A stretch of DNA of 64,000 bases, taken from JBBRCE01 sp038205115. Its GTDB lineage: Bacteria > Planctomycetota > Planctomycetia > Pirellulales > JBBRCE01. Below are positions 1 through 8,888 of the stretch, in pieces. The DNA lies in NCBI GenBank assembly GCA_038205115.1, contig JBBRCE010000002.1:62001-126000 (forward strand), written 5' to 3'. The position numbers and the translations under genes were made by a program. Every line of letters begins with the position of its first letter. Within the stretch, counting starts at the first letter, position 1. The notes under the pieces were generated by a model, which searched no databases, was not told the origin of the DNA, and saw nothing but the letters and a program-made list of their open reading frames with translations.

Positions 1-3000
1 GTGAACCCACCAGCGTGTTACTTTCGGCCAGATCTTGGCGCCAAAGCACCCGCGCGGCGGTCTGTGGACCGGGCCGCAAGGCGTCAATCGCAACGACTTC
101 CGCTCCCAACGACACCACCAGTAAGTGCCCATGCACCATGGCTTGCAGAAATTCGCCGGTCGAGCGATTGAAAACTCGGCTATCGGAACTATCGATGGGC
201 GTTCGCCAGACTTCATTGCCAGCGGCATCAATGGCCAGGATCACGGGCTGATTGTTTTGATTGGCGCAGCCCAGCGACAGCCCTTCGAAAAATGGGCCGC
301 GCGATCCGATGATTTCAATGTCGAGCATGCCGTCTCGCGGGTTGTTGCCGTCGCGATTAAACGTCACTTGCGTGCTGTAACTTTCCGTGACTTCGCCCAG
401 CGGCCAATGCGTCTGGCGGTTCAGCGCGCGACGCACCGGATCTTCTTTGGTCAGGGCATCCAGGTACTGCCTGGCCGTCAGATCAATTTTGCCGTCCTGA
501 CCGCGGAAAATCGGTTGGTCGCCGTAGCGTTCGACCAGCGATTGCTGATACTGCGCACGTTGTTCCACGCTGGCCACGTTCGAGGCTGTGAGCAGTTGCG
601 ACAACCGCGCTTCGGCCGGTCCGCGCTTCGCAGCGTCGGCCGACACGGCCAGTTCCAGCAGCAACTGTTCGCTTTGCAGCAAGGCCAGCGGATTACTGCT
701 TGCATCCAGCGATTTGAGTCGATCCAACAGCGTCAGCCGGGCGTCGTCGGCCAGGGGATGCACGCCAAACGAGTCGATGAAATGGCGTAGCGCCTCGTTA
801 TTCTCGACACTCAAGGCGCGCTGCAATTGACGCCGCAGTGCGGCGTCGATTTGCTCGGCTTGGGGTTTCGAAACCGTTTCCAGCAACCGCTGGAGTTGAG
901 CGTTGAGCCAGCAATTTGGATTGATCGACAACGTCGCATCGATTTTTTCCAGATCGGACGACTTCCAATGCTGTTCGGCCACTTTGAAATACGCTTGCAG
1001 CGCGGCGTCGATGTCGCCGGAGCGAGCCAGACCGGCCGAAAGCAGGCGGTAATACGTGTGCCGATCTTGCGGCGTCTCGATCAGTGGTTCGACTTCGGCG
1101 GCGGGCGCGCGATACGCGTTGAAGTCGGCGGCCAGTCCGGCGAGCAGGCTCTCGACCAGTAGGTCGCGGGTTTGCGGTTTGGCTTCGAGTTGATAGGCGC
1201 GGCGAATGGTCGACACGGCATCGTTGATTTTGCCTTGTTCCAGCAACATTTCGCCCCGACGCGTGAGCGCTTCGACATCGTTGGCATTGTTGGCCAATGC
1301 CTGATCGACGCGCTGCTGCAGTGGCTCGAGTTGGTAAAAGGCTTCCAGAGATTCGCAACCTTGCGAAATGATCTGGTTCTTGAGGCAGATCAGATTTCCG
1401 GGCACCACGCCCTTGCGCGAGCGAATGGTTTCGACGATTTTGCCGAGCTTGCAATCGATCTTCAGAACTTCGGCATTACTCATTGGCAAGTAATAAAAAT
1501 TGCCGCTCATGTAGCCGCGCCCGCTGGGCGTGGCGTCCAGCGAGAACTGGGGTGGATTTTTCCAGACGGGCGTTGGGCTGGACGCTGCGATTTTGTTGAC
1601 CTCGCCCATTTTCTGGTCCCGTTTAAGATCAGCCTTATTCGGTTTTTGCGACGGCGAAGGCTGCAGCTTAAAGGCCTGAAACTGTCGACTGCCAACCAAC
1701 AGCACGTTGCCTTGGTGGACGCCCGCGACGTACAAATTTTCGCCACGCGGCATCTGCCAGACCAACGAACCGTCGGCCATGTTCAGGCAGAACAACTGGT
1801 TGGCTTCGATGGGCGAAAGGATTGCGCGACCTTCGGCCAGAGTGGCGCAACTGTCAGCCCATTGGGTCGCGTTGTTGTTGGTAAAAACGCCCTGATAAGC
1901 GGCATTCGGCCCACCAAAAACATCGCCGTTTGAGAGTCGCGCGTGGGAAAACGGAAAACCCCACAGCAGCGAGCGATTATTGATATCCACGGCCACCGCG
2001 GCGCCGTTGGCCGTTGGGCAGACCAAAACGCCATCGGCCAGAGATGGCGTGATGCCACAGGTGCGGTAGACGTCGCCTTCGCCCGTGCCGGGATCGACCA
2101 CGGAAAGTTGTTGCGACCAGAGATGCTTGCCGCTTGCCGCATCGAGCACGAACAGCCGAATTTCGCCCTTCACCTCGCCAATCACGTAGAGTTTGCCGGC
2201 CAGCGGCAGTGGCGGACCGAGAAAGAATGTTCCGGCGGTTTGCGGTTCGTCCTCACCTTTGTTGCCGCCGACCGTCCAGCACAAAGCGCCTTCGCGAGCA
2301 ATTTCGATCGCCGACAGCGTGTTGGTTTCTTCAAGCGACTGATTGCCGGGATCCCGCAGATTGCGGCGATTGTTGCGCAGCGTCGCGACCGAAACGCGCT
2401 GACTACTCTCTTGCAGCACGAACACCAGTTTGCCGTCGCTGGCCAGCGTGCCATAAATTGATTCGTCCAACGGTTGCTCTTCGGCGGACGCTTCGGCCGC
2501 GGGATGGAAGCGTAATTTTGCGGATTCCGCGCTACTCTCGCGTTGCAGAATCGGCGGTGGGAAGACCCATTTTCGCTTGCCGGTGACAAAATCGACGCCA
2601 ATCCACCGCCGGCCAGCCCGCGTCAAGACGGTGTTGTCGATCGCCAAGGCATGCGCCTCGGGCAAGATTGCCTGGCCACGATTCAGCAACGACTGCCGCA
2701 CGTCGCGCAAACTTTTCTCGGCGGCCGGCTGATCGACCAACGACACTTGCCAGCGCGGGCTCAACAGCGGTTGGCCGGCCGAGGTTTGCGCATTGCGTGA
2801 GGGATCGCCGCGGAATAGAGCCCATTGATCGGTCGGCAGGCCATGGCGCGCGGTCGCGTTGCCCATAGTGCTTTGCAGCCAGGCCAGTGACTGCGACTCT
2901 TGTTTGTACCACTCCAATTGTTGGCCGCCGGCGGTGATGGCCGTCTGACCGAAATCACGCTTTGCGTCTTTGAGAACCAGCACAGCGCGTTCCGGGTAGT

Positions 3001-3748
3001 TGCCGCGGATATAACTGCTGGCCAGAGTTAACGAGAGCGCGGGCTGAAAAGGCGTTGCGTCGGCCGGAAATCGGCGCAGTCGCTCAAGGCATAGCGCGGC
3101 GGCCAGCGGTTGACCTCGGTCCAAATGATAGTGGGCCAAAACGATGGTCGCTTGGTTGCCAGCTTTGGTGTAAAGATAGAGTCGCACGACATCCGCCAGC
3201 GCGAGCATGTCGCCACCTTCAATGGCTTCGCTCAGCAATCGTTTGGCTTTTTCGCCAAACTGCAATTCGTAAGCGCTCCGCCCGGCGGACGGCAGCTCGC
3301 CGATGATCCGTTGGACTTCCGCTTTGATGCCGCGAGTTAACGTGCGTTCGCGAATGGAGTTTCGGCCTGGCAATTCGGCAGCGCCGCGGTCGCCGCTGGG
3401 CCGATAGAAGTAATCTTCACTGGAATCAAGGATGCGCTGCAAAAGCTGCACGCCTTCCGTGTAATGCTGCTCTTTGAGGGCCTGCTGGGCGTGTTCCAAC
3501 TCGCGGCGCGTGTCGGGGTCGGCCGGTTGAAATATACCGTTCAGTGGCTGATCTTCGCCCTGCTCGGCCGGGTCGGGCCAAGCCGGGCGTGGCGCCCGGA
3601 CTTGCAGAAACGGATTGGCAACCTGCACGCGAAAAGCCGGCTTGGCGGGGTCAGCGGCAATGGACCGATCCGATGGAATCAGCGAAAGCGTGGCAACCAG
3701 CAACGCCAACTGCGTCCAAGTGGCCAAGCGAGTGATTTTCCGCTCCAT
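1..3748 (-). CDS. Secreted PQQ-like beta-propeller / TPR protein (3' end outside window)
   Basis: The minus-strand frame is open from an ATG at 3748 to the window edge, about 1249 codons, with no stop codon in the stretches I checked. The N-terminus (MERKITRLATWTQLALLVAT...) is a signal peptide ending near SIAADP. An alpha-helical, TPR-like N-terminal part (ALKEQHYTEGVQLLQRIL) is followed by a Trp/Gly-rich region typical of PQQ_2 / BamB-like propellers (WALFRGDPSRNAQT, GKRKWVFP, GKHLWSQQLS, LLWGFPFSHARLSNGDVFGG, GSLVWQMPRGENLYVAG). A second helical TPR region follows (NDVEALTRRGEMLLEQGKINDAVSTIRRAY), and propeller-like sequence resumes at the truncated end. Proteins of this build are common in Planctomycetes. 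They are presumed to be periplasmic scaffolds; no catalytic PQQ ligands can be assigned. It is divergent from the PEP-CTERM gene. Confidence 0.85.
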   Translation of the reverse strand, partial: MERKITRLATWTQLALLVATLSLIPSDRSIAADPAKPAFRVQVANPFLQVRAPRPAWPDPAEQGEDQPLNGIFQPADPDTRRELEHAQQALKEQHYTEGVQLLQRILDSSEDYFYRPSGDRGAAELPGRNSIRERTLTRGIKAEVQRIIGELPSAGRSAYELQFGEKAKRLLSEAIEGGDMLALADVVRLYLYTKAGNQATIVLAHYHLDRGQPLAAALCLERLRRFPADATPFQPALSLTLASSYIRGNYPERAVLVLKDAKRDFGQTAITAGGQQLEWYKQESQSLAWLQSTMGNATARHGLPTDQWALFRGDPSRNAQTSAGQPLLSPRWQVSLVDQPAAEKSLRDVRQSLLNRGQAILPEAHALAIDNTVLTRAGRRWIGVDFVTGKRKWVFPPPILQRESSAESAKLRFHPAAEASAEEQPLDESIYGTLASDGKLVFVLQESSQRVSVATLRNNRRNLRDPGNQSLEETNTLSAIEIAREGALCWTVGGNKGEDEPQTAGTFFLGPPLPLAGKLYVIGEVKGEIRLFVLDAASGKHLWSQQLSVVDPGTGEGDVYRTCGITPSLADGVLVCPTANGAAVAVDINNRSLLWGFPFSHARLSNGDVFGGPNAAYQGVFTNNNATQWADSCATLAEGRAILSPIEANQLFCLNMADGSLVWQMPRGENLYVAGVHQGNVLLVGSRQFQAFKLQPSPSQKPNKADLKRDQKMGEVNKIAASSPTPVWKNPPQFSLDATPSGRGYMSGNFYYLPMSNAEVLKIDCKLGKIVETIRSRKGVVPGNLICLKNQIISQGCESLEAFYQLEPLQQRVDQALANNANDVEALTRRGEMLLEQGKINDAVSTIRRAYQLEAKPQTRDLLVESLLAGLAADFNAYRAPAAEVEPLIETPQDRHTYYRLLSAGLARSGDIDAALQAYFKVAEQHWKSSDLEKIDATLSINPNCWLNAQLQRLLETVSKPQAEQIDAALRRQLQRALSVENNEALRHFIDSFGVHPLADDARLTLLDRLKSLDASSNPLALLQSEQLLLELAVSADAAKRGPAEARLSQLLTASNVASVEQRAQYQQSLVERYGDQPIFRGQDGKIDLTARQYLDALTKEDPVRRALNRQTHWPLGEVTESYSTQVTFNRDGNNPRDGMLDIEIIGSRGPFFEGLSLGCANQNNQPVILAIDAAGNEVWRTPIDSSDSRVFNRSTGEFLQAMVHGHLLVVSLGAEVVAIDALRPGPQTAARVLWRQDLAESNTLVGS

Positions 3749-4169
3749 CGCGATTTCCTTATGGGAACAACGCTTGATCCGTCTGTCGACGATACATATT
3801 CGCCAGGCAATAGGTAGCTTACAGCCGACGCAAAGTTCATTTTCCGCAGACTCAGCCGCGCCGAACGAACCCTACTCAATCCAACAGCCGTTCGGTGGTA
3901 TCGATTCTAACATCATGGCAATCCTTATCTTATATGAGGGCTGATTCACTCGCAAGCAATCGGCTGCGGTTACCGCAGGCAGCGGAACGTTCGTCTGCCG
4001 CAGACGGATCGCGAGTTGTGAGTCAAATATTAAAGGCATTTTTCTTGCAACGCATCAACTTTCGCATATACTCAGGGCTCAAGCTCGATCGAACCGCATA
4101 GACGCGATTTTCGATGCGATCAGCAAAATCCAACTGTTCCCTCGGCCACGTTGCCTGAATTAAACACTC
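3749..4169. other. Divergent intergenic region
   Basis: This 421-bp spacer separates the minus-strand propeller gene from the plus-strand PEP-CTERM gene. It contains two adjacent short hairpins, ctgcggttaccgcag near 3964-3978 and cgtctgccgcagacg near 3992-4006, and a good sigma70-type promoter facing right (listed separately). No convincing small gene is seen; the open frames in it lack a ribosome-binding site and protein-like composition. Confidence 0.6.
4045..4072 (+). promoter_or_regulatory. Predicted sigma70-type promoter of the PEP-CTERM gene
   Basis: TTGCAA at 4045-4050 and TATACT at 4067-4072 are separated by 16 bp, close to consensus for both boxes. Transcription would start near 4079 and leave a leader of about 90 nt before the ATG at 4170. 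This is a by-eye match only. Confidence 0.5.
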
Positions 4170-4856
4170 ATGAGAAGCAGTTCGATCCTGATTTTGCTCG
4201 CCGCGCTGGCGCTTGTTGGCCTGCCGGTCAAATCCGCTGTGGCCGACGGTTTGGTTGTTCCGGTATCCAATGTCAGCGGAACCATTTCTCCGCTTAATAC
4301 GCTCGATCACACGTATTTCATTTACGCGTATTCGACGGGGCCACTGTTCACCGATGTGGGCGTTGGTTTTCAGTCGCTTGGCATTGTGAAGGGTGGTGTC
4401 ACCAACAGTTACAGCTTCGACAGCCCGGTCGACCCCTCGAAATACCTGCGCTATGCGGTGGCTGGACAGTACGAAGTCTCCGGCGTGCCGACCAACGTTG
4501 CCGTGGCGCTGCGGGCCGACAATAATCCCGCGGGCCAAAGCTGGGACACCTACTTCAACACCGGTGCAGGTTCAGGCAACGCGCAATTCAACGAGCCGGC
4601 CGTTTACGCCGGACTGTCCAGCGGCGACGCCAGCTTGCTCAGTCAATTTGCACTGTATTCCGGCCAGTTTCACGGCATCCCTTTAAACAGCCCTGGCAAT
4701 ATCTGGAATTTCAGCGACGGCGCAAGCGGCGGCACGGTTGTCGCCGACGTGTTCACGGTGCCAGAGCCCAGCGCGGGATTGCTGTTGGCGATGGGCTCAC
4801 TGGTGATGCTCGGCTGCCGATTTTTGTCGCGTCGAAAGTTCACCAGCGACCGATAG
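4170..4856 (+). CDS. PEP-CTERM sorting-domain protein
   Basis: The product is 228 aa. It starts with a signal peptide (MRSSSILILLAALALVGLPVKSAVA) and ends with a PEP-CTERM tail: the PEP motif in VFTVPEPSAG, a hydrophobic helix (LLLAMGSLVMLGCRF) and a basic tip (SRRKFTSDR). In the family this signal directs export and sorting, with processing by an exosortase, and is linked to exopolysaccharide production. The middle of about 170 residues is a Gly/Ser/Asn-rich beta-type domain with no recognised catalytic motif. It is a single gene behind its own predicted promoter and converges on the pyruvate kinase gene. No exosortase gene lies in the window. The sorting call is firm; the function of the body is unknown. 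Confidence 0.88.
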   Translation: MRSSSILILLAALALVGLPVKSAVADGLVVPVSNVSGTISPLNTLDHTYFIYAYSTGPLFTDVGVGFQSLGIVKGGVTNSYSFDSPVDPSKYLRYAVAGQYEVSGVPTNVAVALRADNNPAGQSWDTYFNTGAGSGNAQFNEPAVYAGLSSGDASLLSQFALYSGQFHGIPLNSPGNIWNFSDGASGGTVVADVFTVPEPSAGLLLAMGSLVMLGCRFLSRRKFTSDR

Positions 4857-4961
4857 CGGTTATTTGGCTGTGTGGCCAGACTCATCGCTCGGCGGTCCTC
4901 TGCGGATGGAGCGCGCTGCTGCGGTAAAAGACCTGCCTGCCACGGCTGCGCGAGCGTCCGG

Positions 4962-6404
4962 CTAGCGAACTTCGTTGACTAGCACCATGTTGTGACCACC
5001 CGCGCCAAGGCCGACACCGGTGACCAGCACCAGCCGATTTCCGGCGGCCAGGCAGCCGTCGGCTTTGCCCCAGCGACCGATATGCTCGAAGATCTGCGCG
5101 GGATCTTTGGTCGGCGCGTTGAGCAGCGGCGTGACGCCCCAATAGAGGCACATTTGCCGCAGCGTAACCTCGGAATCGCTGACCACAACCGTTGGCACGA
5201 AGTTCCGCTGCTTGGACATCGCCAAGGCGGTGACGCCGCTTTTGCTGGCCACGACAACCAACTTGGCACCGAGCTCTTTGGCAATCCGTCCGGCGCCGTA
5301 AACCACGGCCTGCGTGATCGGATGCATGCCTTCGGCCAGCACTTCCGGCATGGGCAGCGGCGGCTTGGTTTCGTACAGCGCTTCGGTGGCCATGGCCACG
5401 CGCTTCATCATCTCGACCGCCAGGCGGGGATGTTCGCCGATGGCCGTTTCGCCAGAGAGCATGCAGGCGTCGCCGCCGTCGAGAATGGCGTTGGCCACAT
5501 CGGTGACTTCCGCGCGGGTGGGCCGCCGCGAGTGCTGCATGCTATCGAGCATTTGCGTGGCGATGATCACCGGTTTTTGAAAGCGGTTGCAGGTGGCGAC
5601 AATGAGTTTTTGCATCAGCGGCATGCGGGCGACGTCGATTTCCACGCCCAAGTCGCCGCGGGCGACCATCACGCCGTCGGCCGCTTCCACAATGGCCTCC
5701 AGTTGGTCGAGCGCCTCTTGTTTTTCGATCTTGGCGATCACGCGGGCTTTGGAATTGTGCGTCCGCAGCAGTTCCTTCAGCAGTTTCACTTCCACGGCCG
5801 TACGCACGAAGCTCAAGCTGACGAAGTCGAGATGGTGCTCGGCCGCCCACAACGCGTGCTTCCAATCGTCTTCGCTCATGCTTTTGACGCTGAGCTTGAC
5901 GCCCGGCAAATTCAAGCCTTGGCGACTGCGGAGCAAGCCGGGTTGCACGACGCGGCAGCGGGCGAATTCGGGCGTTTTCTCAACGACGACCATGCTGATG
6001 GTGCCGTCGGCCAGCATCACGCTGTCGCCTTCCGACAATTCTTCAATCAGCGGTTCGTAGGTGGTTGTGAGTTCGTCGGGCGCTTGCGCGTTTTCGCCGC
6101 GGACGAACTTATAGATATTGCCTTCGCGGCAATCCGTCTGACCGCCTGCCAGTTCGCCGATACGAATTTTTGGTCCTGCCAGATCGGCCAGCACGCCAAT
6201 CGGCTGATTCAGCATTTGGCTGACCTCGCGGATCATGCGCAGCGATTCGGTGTGCTGCGCGAGATCGGCGTGGGCCATGTTCAGGCGAAAGACATCGACG
6301 CCCGCTTTGACCAGTTCGGCCAGCATCACGGTGCTGCGGCAAGCAGGGCCGACCGTGGCGACAATTTTTGTGCGTGCGCGTTTTTGCGGAACCAGCATGG
6401 CCAT
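4962..6404 (-). CDS. pyk: Pyruvate kinase
   Basis: The product is 480 aa, the usual bacterial length. It transfers phosphate from phosphoenolpyruvate to ADP, the last step of glycolysis, in the cytoplasm. The N-terminus reads RTKIVATVGPACRS. The active-site helix carries the family signature (AKIEKQEALDQLEAIVEAADGVMVARGDLGVEI, of which AKIEK holds the catalytic Lys), and IIATQMLDSM and GGDACMLSGETAIGEHP match the A domain. The C-terminal allosteric domain follows (GAGRIAKELGAKLVVVASKSGVTALAMSKQRN). The usual N-F-S-H-G motif that binds K+/ATP appears as N-M-A-H-A-D. The start at 6404 (MAMLVPQKRARTK) is preferred; a second Met at 6398 is possible. It is a single gene convergent with the PEP-CTERM gene. 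Confidence 0.96.
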   Translation of the reverse strand: MAMLVPQKRARTKIVATVGPACRSTVMLAELVKAGVDVFRLNMAHADLAQHTESLRMIREVSQMLNQPIGVLADLAGPKIRIGELAGGQTDCREGNIYKFVRGENAQAPDELTTTYEPLIEELSEGDSVMLADGTISMVVVEKTPEFARCRVVQPGLLRSRQGLNLPGVKLSVKSMSEDDWKHALWAAEHHLDFVSLSFVRTAVEVKLLKELLRTHNSKARVIAKIEKQEALDQLEAIVEAADGVMVARGDLGVEIDVARMPLMQKLIVATCNRFQKPVIIATQMLDSMQHSRRPTRAEVTDVANAILDGGDACMLSGETAIGEHPRLAVEMMKRVAMATEALYETKPPLPMPEVLAEGMHPITQAVVYGAGRIAKELGAKLVVVASKSGVTALAMSKQRNFVPTVVVSDSEVTLRQMCLYWGVTPLLNAPTKDPAQIFEHIGRWGKADGCLAAGNRLVLVTGVGLGAGGHNMVLVNEVR

Positions 6405-6912
6405 GTTGGCGGCTCTCTTTGCGAGTACTTCGGAGCAAGATTTTCAGCCGAGCGAGTGTTCGCCCCGTGGACGCATGCGTGGCAAGTTAGATTACCGCCT
6501 TGCGATGCATGCGGCAAGGGGCGGTCCGATGGGCCGCCGGACAGGTGGCAACCGGCTGGAGTTACGTCGCCAATTTCGCCAGATCGGCAGCCACAGGGTG
6601 ACCGCGCGGCACGGAGCCTGCTAAGGCTTCGCTCGCATGCTTCGCCGGTCACTTCCGATCGCGGACCGCCAAGCCAGCAGCAATTGCCCGTGAGCGCCGC
6701 AGGAAAAAGCTGGCGATTTTCTTGACGACGGGGCCGGACTGATCTTGTGCAATCGCACCGTCGCGATAGAATTCCGCCCCAGGCAAGGCGAGAGGAATCC
6801 GAAGAAAGAAAGTCGATTTAACCCGCGTTGACGGCAATTTTCGCGAGCGTGCCATGCGGTGCACAATTGCGAACTCTGAGAGCCCGTCATCGCTCGTGCC
6901 GGGAAGTCAATT
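6405..6912. other. Gene-free spacer
   Basis: About 508 bp lie between the divergent pyruvate kinase and sulfotransferase genes. Open frames here (for example a 116-codon minus-strand frame that runs into the sulfotransferase) have no ribosome-binding site and a low-complexity, shadow-like composition. Promoters for both flanking genes must lie here, but I found no box pair good enough to call. Confidence 0.5.
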
Positions 6913-7707
6913 ATGCCTGAAACAACGCCTTCACTTGACGCTGCGCCCCCGCGCAGTTTGCCGACGTTCATTGTCGCCGGCTCGCCACGCTCGGGGACGA
7001 CGTATTTATACCATTTGCTCGATCACCACTCGGGCATTTATATGGCCAAGCCGCGCGCGCCGGAGCCCAAATTTTTTTTGGTCGACGAAGAGTACGCCAA
7101 AGGGCTGGATTATTACAGTCAGCGATTTTTTGCCGCCGGCTCCAGCATTGCGGTTCGCGGCGAAAAAAGCGCCAACTATTTGGAGTCGTCGGTGGTGCCG
7201 CAACGCATGCAGCGCGACTTGCCCGGCGTCAAATTGATTTTTGTGTTACGCGACCCTGTCGAGCGCGCGTATTCCAACTACCTATGGTCAAAACGCAACG
7301 GCCACGAGACGCTCTCGTTCGAAGATGCCTTGGAGCAAGAGTCGATTCGCGAAAACCATTATGAGCCGCGAGTTCGATTCGCGCGCCCCTTTTCGTTGAA
7401 ATCGCGAGGTTTTTACGCGCAGTTGTTGCAACCGTATCTCGACCGTTTTACGCGCGAGCAGATTAAAATCGTGCTGCACGACGACATCGTCGCGCGGCCG
7501 CGGCAGTTGGCGGCGGAACTGATGACGTTTGTCGGCGTTCCCGCCATTTCGCCACCGGTCGATTTTGCCGAACACGTCAACACGGCCCGCGAAGACCGAC
7601 AGACCATTCCGCTGCAGGCCAAGCGGCAATTGCAAGAACTTTTTGCCGAACCGAATCGCCAACTCGAAACCATCATCCAGCGCGACCTCAGTCATTGGGG
7701 TCGTTAA
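6913..7707 (+). CDS. PAPS-dependent sulfotransferase
   Basis: The 264-aa protein has the two co-substrate-binding motifs of the sulfotransferase family. The 5'-phosphosulfate loop is IVAGSPRSGTTYLYHLL near residues 18-34 and the 3'-phosphate motif is FVLRDPVERAYSNYLWS near residues 114-130. The GEKSANYL segment lies between them. It should transfer sulfate from PAPS to a glycan or lipid. The ATG is preceded by ggaag. The stop codon overlaps the ATG of the next reading frame by one base (TAATG), so it is probably translated together with the GT2 gene. Together with the membrane protein behind it this suggests sulfated surface-glycan synthesis. The acceptor is unknown. Confidence 0.88.
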   Translation: MPETTPSLDAAPPRSLPTFIVAGSPRSGTTYLYHLLDHHSGIYMAKPRAPEPKFFLVDEEYAKGLDYYSQRFFAAGSSIAVRGEKSANYLESSVVPQRMQRDLPGVKLIFVLRDPVERAYSNYLWSKRNGHETLSFEDALEQESIRENHYEPRVRFARPFSLKSRGFYAQLLQPYLDRFTREQIKIVLHDDIVARPRQLAAELMTFVGVPAISPPVDFAEHVNTAREDRQTIPLQAKRQLQELFAEPNRQLETIIQRDLSHWGR

Positions 7708-7787
7708 TGTTCGGGCGCTCGGTCGCCACCACAAAATCATCAGCGACCGGCAAGGATGCCCGTCGGAATCTGTTTGGAAAGGATGCC

Positions 7788-8837
7788 ATGAAACCATTTT
7801 CGCACGCGGATCGAAATTTGCTTGGTCGGTCGGCCCATCGACCGTTGGTTTCGATCATGATTCCCTGCTTGAACGAAGAGCAGTCGCTGCTCTACGTGAT
7901 TCCGGAACTAATTCAGACGCTGGCGGACGACGAGCAATATGCCTATGAATTGGTGTTCATCGACGACCACTCCGTTGACGCCACGCCGCAGCTCCTGACG
8001 GAACTCTGTCGTAAGCATCGGCATGTAAAAGCAATTCGCCTGGGACGCAATTGCGGCTCGCACATTGCATATCGCGCGGGCTTGGATTATTGCAGTGGCG
8101 ACGCGATTGCCTTTACCGTGGCGGACTTGCAAGAAGGCCCCGAACTAATTTGGCAATCGCTCGAACTCTGGCAATCCGGCGCGCAAGTCGTGGGCACCGT
8201 CGCCACCGGACGCGACCGAGGGCACTGGTTCAACGAACTTGGCGCGCGCGTATTTTACGCGTTGCGTCGTCAATTGGGCCGCGGCGGCAATGCCGATTCC
8301 TCGCAGGCCGCGTTGCGCGTGATCGACCGCACGGTGGCCGAACATTGCCGCGCGTTCTCGCCGCGCGTGCACAATATTAACACCTGGATCTTCGAGCAAC
8401 CGTTCACGGTTGAATATCTGCATTACACGCCCGCGACCCGACAGTACGGCAAGTCGCGTTGGACCTTTCGTAAAAAATTGCGGTTGGTTTACGATACACT
8501 GATTGACGCTTCGCCATTGCTGATGACCGGGTGGCTGGCCGTGGGCGGCCTGCTGCTGGCCGGCGGATGCCTGACGGCGCTGGCGGCCATTTCGCACGCG
8601 TTCACCGCGGAAGCGTCGAGCGCTGCTGGCTGGCTCGGACTGCTATCTGCAATCCTGATCTGCACCGGTTTGATTCTGGCCGCGAGCGGGACGTTGGGCA
8701 TTTATCTGTGGCGCGTCTACGAGGAACTTCGCGAAGGCCCCGGTTATTTCGCGCAGCCGTTGGATCCGGACACCACTTTGCATCAAGTTTCCGACCGCAG
8801 CCATTTAGGCGGGGCCGCGTTGCGGAAATCGGCTTAA
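7788..8837 (+). CDS. Family 2 glycosyltransferase with C-terminal membrane helices (polyprenyl-phosphate glycosyltransferase type)
   Basis: The chosen start at 7788 follows ggaaagga with good spacing and gives 349 aa. The same frame is open from 7695, and an ATG at 7707 overlaps the sulfotransferase stop, so a 376-aa form is possible. The GT-A domain begins VSIMIPCLNEEQSL and has the nucleotide-sugar Asp pair in ELVFIDDHSVDATPQLL, then IRLGRNCGSHIAYRAGLDYCSGDAIAFTVADLQEGPE, where VADLQ corresponds to the DxD-like metal site. Two C-terminal membrane segments follow (LLMTGWLAVGGLLLAGGCLTALAAI and GLLSAILICTGLILAASGTLGIYLW). This layout matches DPM1/GtrB/ArnC-like enzymes that load a sugar onto a polyprenyl phosphate. 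The acceptor protein next door (8889-10466) may use the product. Confidence 0.88.
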   Translation: MKPFSHADRNLLGRSAHRPLVSIMIPCLNEEQSLLYVIPELIQTLADDEQYAYELVFIDDHSVDATPQLLTELCRKHRHVKAIRLGRNCGSHIAYRAGLDYCSGDAIAFTVADLQEGPELIWQSLELWQSGAQVVGTVATGRDRGHWFNELGARVFYALRRQLGRGGNADSSQAALRVIDRTVAEHCRAFSPRVHNINTWIFEQPFTVEYLHYTPATRQYGKSRWTFRKKLRLVYDTLIDASPLLMTGWLAVGGLLLAGGCLTALAAISHAFTAEASSAAGWLGLLSAILICTGLILAASGTLGIYLWRVYEELREGPGYFAQPLDPDTTLHQVSDRSHLGGAALRKSA

Positions 8838-8888
8838 AAACGCTTCGTTCCGTTTTTCTGATTTTCAAGCTCCATTCCCGACAGTGTC

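Noticed and set aside
4992..6725. 577-codon plus-strand open frame
   Set aside because: It is antisense to the intact pyruvate kinase gene and has His/Ala/Gly-rich shadow composition.
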